5,724 bases of DNA from Bacillota bacterium (GTDB taxonomy: Bacteria > Bacillota > Peptococcia > Peptococcales > Peptococcaceae). This document shows positions 5,679-5,724 of this stretch, piece after piece. The position numbers and the translations under genes were made by a program. Under the pieces are notes generated by a model. That model searched no databases, was not told where the DNA came from, and saw only the letters and a program-made list of their open reading frames with translations. Numbering within the stretch: position 1 is the stretch's first letter; every line of letters begins with the position of its first letter. The stretch spans positions 1 to 5,724 of the forward strand of contig JAEZVS010000139.1 of assembly GCA_023443145.1 (NCBI GenBank). The letters are read 5' to 3'.

Positions 5679-5724
5679 ATAATTCCGGCAATGACCTATC
5701 TTGACAGGAAAAGAGTACCTGCTA

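Noticed and set aside
5701..5706. Perfect TTGACA on the plus strand
   Set aside because: The -10 position for a 17-bp spacer falls at the window edge, so no promoter can be shown.

Overview
The window looks like a chromosomal segment of a low-to-moderate-GC Firmicute. A cdaA-cdaR pair with the conserved DGA and RHR motifs, Shine-Dalgarno sites close to AGGAGG before nearly every gene, an SLH-anchored NlpC/P60-type surface protein and a LutA/LutB-like iron-sulfur pair together fit that phylum. A strict anaerobe, perhaps of the Negativicutes or Clostridia, is my guess; the sequence alone does not settle the class. Every gene I can support is on the minus strand, so transcription runs from high to low coordinates.

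In transcription order: (1) a tRNA-Asn(GUU) gene at 5607-5678 with no encoded CCA; (2) an AT-rich, gene-free stretch (5334-5606) with candidate -10 elements and a 12-bp inverted repeat; (3) a secreted 521-residue protein (3768-5333) with a signal peptide, three SLH domains, degenerate choline-binding-like repeats and a C-terminal NlpC/P60-like peptidase domain with an unusual Y-C-C-G active-site motif, closed by a strong intrinsic terminator (3714-3761); (4) a short promoter region (3614-3713); (5) a two-gene iron-sulfur unit, a CCG-domain LutA/GlpC-like protein (2639-3613) and a LutB-like LUD plus 2x[4Fe-4S] protein (1416-2642), overlapping by 4 nt; (6) after only 34 nt, cdaA (diadenylate cyclase, 560-1381) and cdaR (YbbR-domain regulator, from 563 and running off the window), again overlapping by 4 nt.

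The first functional unit is envelope-related (a cell-wall-bound putative peptidoglycan hydrolase). The second is redox-related: LutA and LutB proteins take part in oxidising L-lactate or a similar 2-hydroxyacid. The third makes and controls c-di-AMP, which governs potassium and osmolyte balance and cell-wall homeostasis. No terminator separates lutB from cdaA, so read-through from the redox genes into the c-di-AMP genes is likely, although a TATAAT box and a perfect 17-bp palindrome at the junction could give cdaA its own promoter.

I found no clear sign of a wholly new system, phage, transposon or CRISPR array. The points most worth a second look are the degenerate first half of the LutA-like protein, the absence of lutC together with a short LutB, the lut-cda linkage with its junction palindrome, and the atypical catalytic motif and double wall anchoring of the SLH peptidase.
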